Source: Oscillospiraceae bacterium (lineage in GTDB: Bacteria; Bacillota_A; Clostridia; Oscillospirales; CAG-272). From it: a stretch of 5,178 nucleotides of DNA. The translations under genes were made by a program, and so were the position numbers. The stretch lies in contig SVSO01000219.1 in assembly GCA_015064195.1 (NCBI GenBank), positions 1-5,178 of the forward strand, in the 5' to 3' direction. The notes beneath the pieces were generated by a model. The model worked only from the letters and a program-made list of their open reading frames with translations, ran no database searches and was not told the origin of the DNA. Shown piece after piece: positions 4,945 to 5,178 of the stretch (position 1 is its first letter; the number at the start of each line of letters is the position of its first letter).

Positions 4945-5043
4945 CCTCATAAAAAACTCAAAAATATTTTTATGAATGGAAAAATCATATGTTTTGTGTA
5001 ACGGTGTGCGAATCAATTTTTTTGAAATGTTTATGAGGAAAAA
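4940..5043. repeat. Three copies of a 14-bp AT-rich motif (one inverted, two direct)
   Basis: TTTTTCCTCATAAA (4940-4953) is the exact reverse complement of TTTATGAGGAAAAA (5030-5043). A third copy, TTTATGAATGGAAAAA (4969-4984), matches the latter except for two extra bases. The left copy can therefore pair with either right copy, and the two hairpins exclude each other. The segment also contains the 12-bp palindrome AAAAATATTTTT (4960-4971). The copies could be protein-binding sites, ends of a small mobile element, or parts of a switching RNA. Confidence 0.6.
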
Positions 5044-5110
5044 CTATAGGCAGACCGACAAATTGGGATTGGTTTTAACGCTGAGCGGGAAACCACTGAA
5101 TATTGAATAA
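4976..5110 (+). CDS. Small open frame, 44 residues, uncertain
   Basis: The frame reads MEKSYVLCNGVRINFFEMF and then a basic stretch (MRKNYRQTDK), ending in GKPLNIE. I do not recognise it. In favour: it fills most of the AT-rich region without a stop, and its stop lies 13 bases before the next open frame. Against: no Shine-Dalgarno site stands before 4976 or before the inner ATGs at 5027 and 5033. It also runs through one copy of the 14-bp repeat and the promoter-like site. A chance frame, or a remnant, is equally possible. Confidence 0.22.
   Translation: MEKSYVLCNGVRINFFEMFMRKNYRQTDKLGLVLTLSGKPLNIE
5022..5050 (+). promoter_or_regulatory. Possible promoter at the right end
   Basis: TTGAAA (5022-5027), 17 bp, TATAGG (5045-5050). 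The -35 box matches at five of six positions and the -10 box at four of six. The right copy of the 14-bp repeat (5030-5043) fills most of the spacer, so a protein bound there would block it. Transcription would start near 5057 and give a leader of about 67 nt to the ATG at 5124. Confidence 0.3.
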
Positions 5111-5123
5111 CTCCAAGGTAAAG

Positions 5124-5178
5124 ATGAACCCAACGAAGCACGTAAGCAAAAGTGAACTGATAAAAAAGAGACCGAACA
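5124..5178 (+). CDS. Start of an unidentified gene, cut by window edge
   Basis: ATG at 5124 opens MNPTKHVSKSELIKKRPN and stays open to the edge (18 codons). AAGG (5115-5118) stands 5 bases upstream, a fair ribosome site. The start is Lys- and Arg-rich and hydrophilic, with no signal peptide. Too little is visible to name a family. It could be the first gene of a separate, AT-richer unit, or a chance frame in a structured RNA. Confidence 0.35.
   Translation, partial: MNPTKHVSKSELIKKRPN

Larger units (their letters stand above)
4886..5178. other. AT-rich region without a recognised gene
   Basis: This stretch of 293 bases holds two hairpins, the 14-bp repeats, a weak promoter-like site and two small open frames. 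By hand count, 4921-5040 is 25% GC and 5041-5178 about 41%, against 58% in a sampled gene line (3241-3300). The break suggests different ancestry from the left part. Self-complementary pieces at 5063-5135 (TTGGG with CCCAA, GGTTT with AAACC, CGC with GCG) would also fit a structured RNA. Confidence 0.5.

Noticed and set aside
1..5178. tRNA, rRNA or CRISPR array
   Set aside because: No cloverleaf-type segments with a TTCRANNC box, no rRNA blocks and no regularly spaced repeats were seen. The three 14-bp copies are irregularly placed and of mixed orientation.

Overview
The window reads as chromosomal DNA of a low-oxygen, gut-type member of the Bacillota (Clostridia or a relative). This is an inference from several signs. 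Strong purine-rich Shine-Dalgarno sites precede the genes. Promoters are of the sigma-A type with TG-extended -10 boxes. The choloylglycine (bile salt) hydrolase and the DinB resemble clostridial forms. One flavoprotein carries an iron-sulfur cysteine motif typical of anaerobes. GC is high in the genes (58% in a 60-base line counted by hand at 3241-3300) and falls to about 25% at 4921-5040.

Left part, minus strand, read from right to left. A divergent promoter region (2428-2566) drives a small two-helix membrane protein with two SHOCT-like motifs (2427-1906). Three bases after its stop comes a perfect 11-bp inverted repeat that also overlaps the next promoter. That promoter matches the sigma-A consensus exactly (TTGACA, 17 bp, TATAAT). 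It starts a leader of about 98 nt that contains a small hairpin and a terminator-like stem with six U residues just before the ribosome site. The leader feeds pnuC (1756-1073, vitamin B3 riboside uptake). The pnuC end overlaps the start of dinB (1085 to beyond the left edge, translesion DNA polymerase IV) by 13 bases.

Right part, plus strand. The other divergent promoter drives a 446-residue tandem flavodoxin-fold protein whose second half carries a CX2CX2CX5C motif (2567-3907). After 51 bases it is followed by a choloylglycine hydrolase (3959-4885), probably in the same transcript. A long inverted repeat places the hydrolase start codon in an mRNA stem and its ribosome site in the loop, so its translation may depend on ribosomes finishing the upstream gene.

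From 4886 to the right edge there is no recognisable gene. This stretch holds two hairpins behind the hydrolase gene, then an AT-rich patch with three copies of a 14-bp motif. Last come a possible promoter and two small open frames, the second of which runs off the window with a plausible ribosome site. The composition break suggests a different, possibly acquired, unit starts here. A structured RNA cannot be excluded.

No complete novel system is evident. The most original signals are regulatory: the pnuC leader with its palindrome-covered promoter, the hydrolase start-codon hairpin, and the triple repeat beyond the hydrolase.
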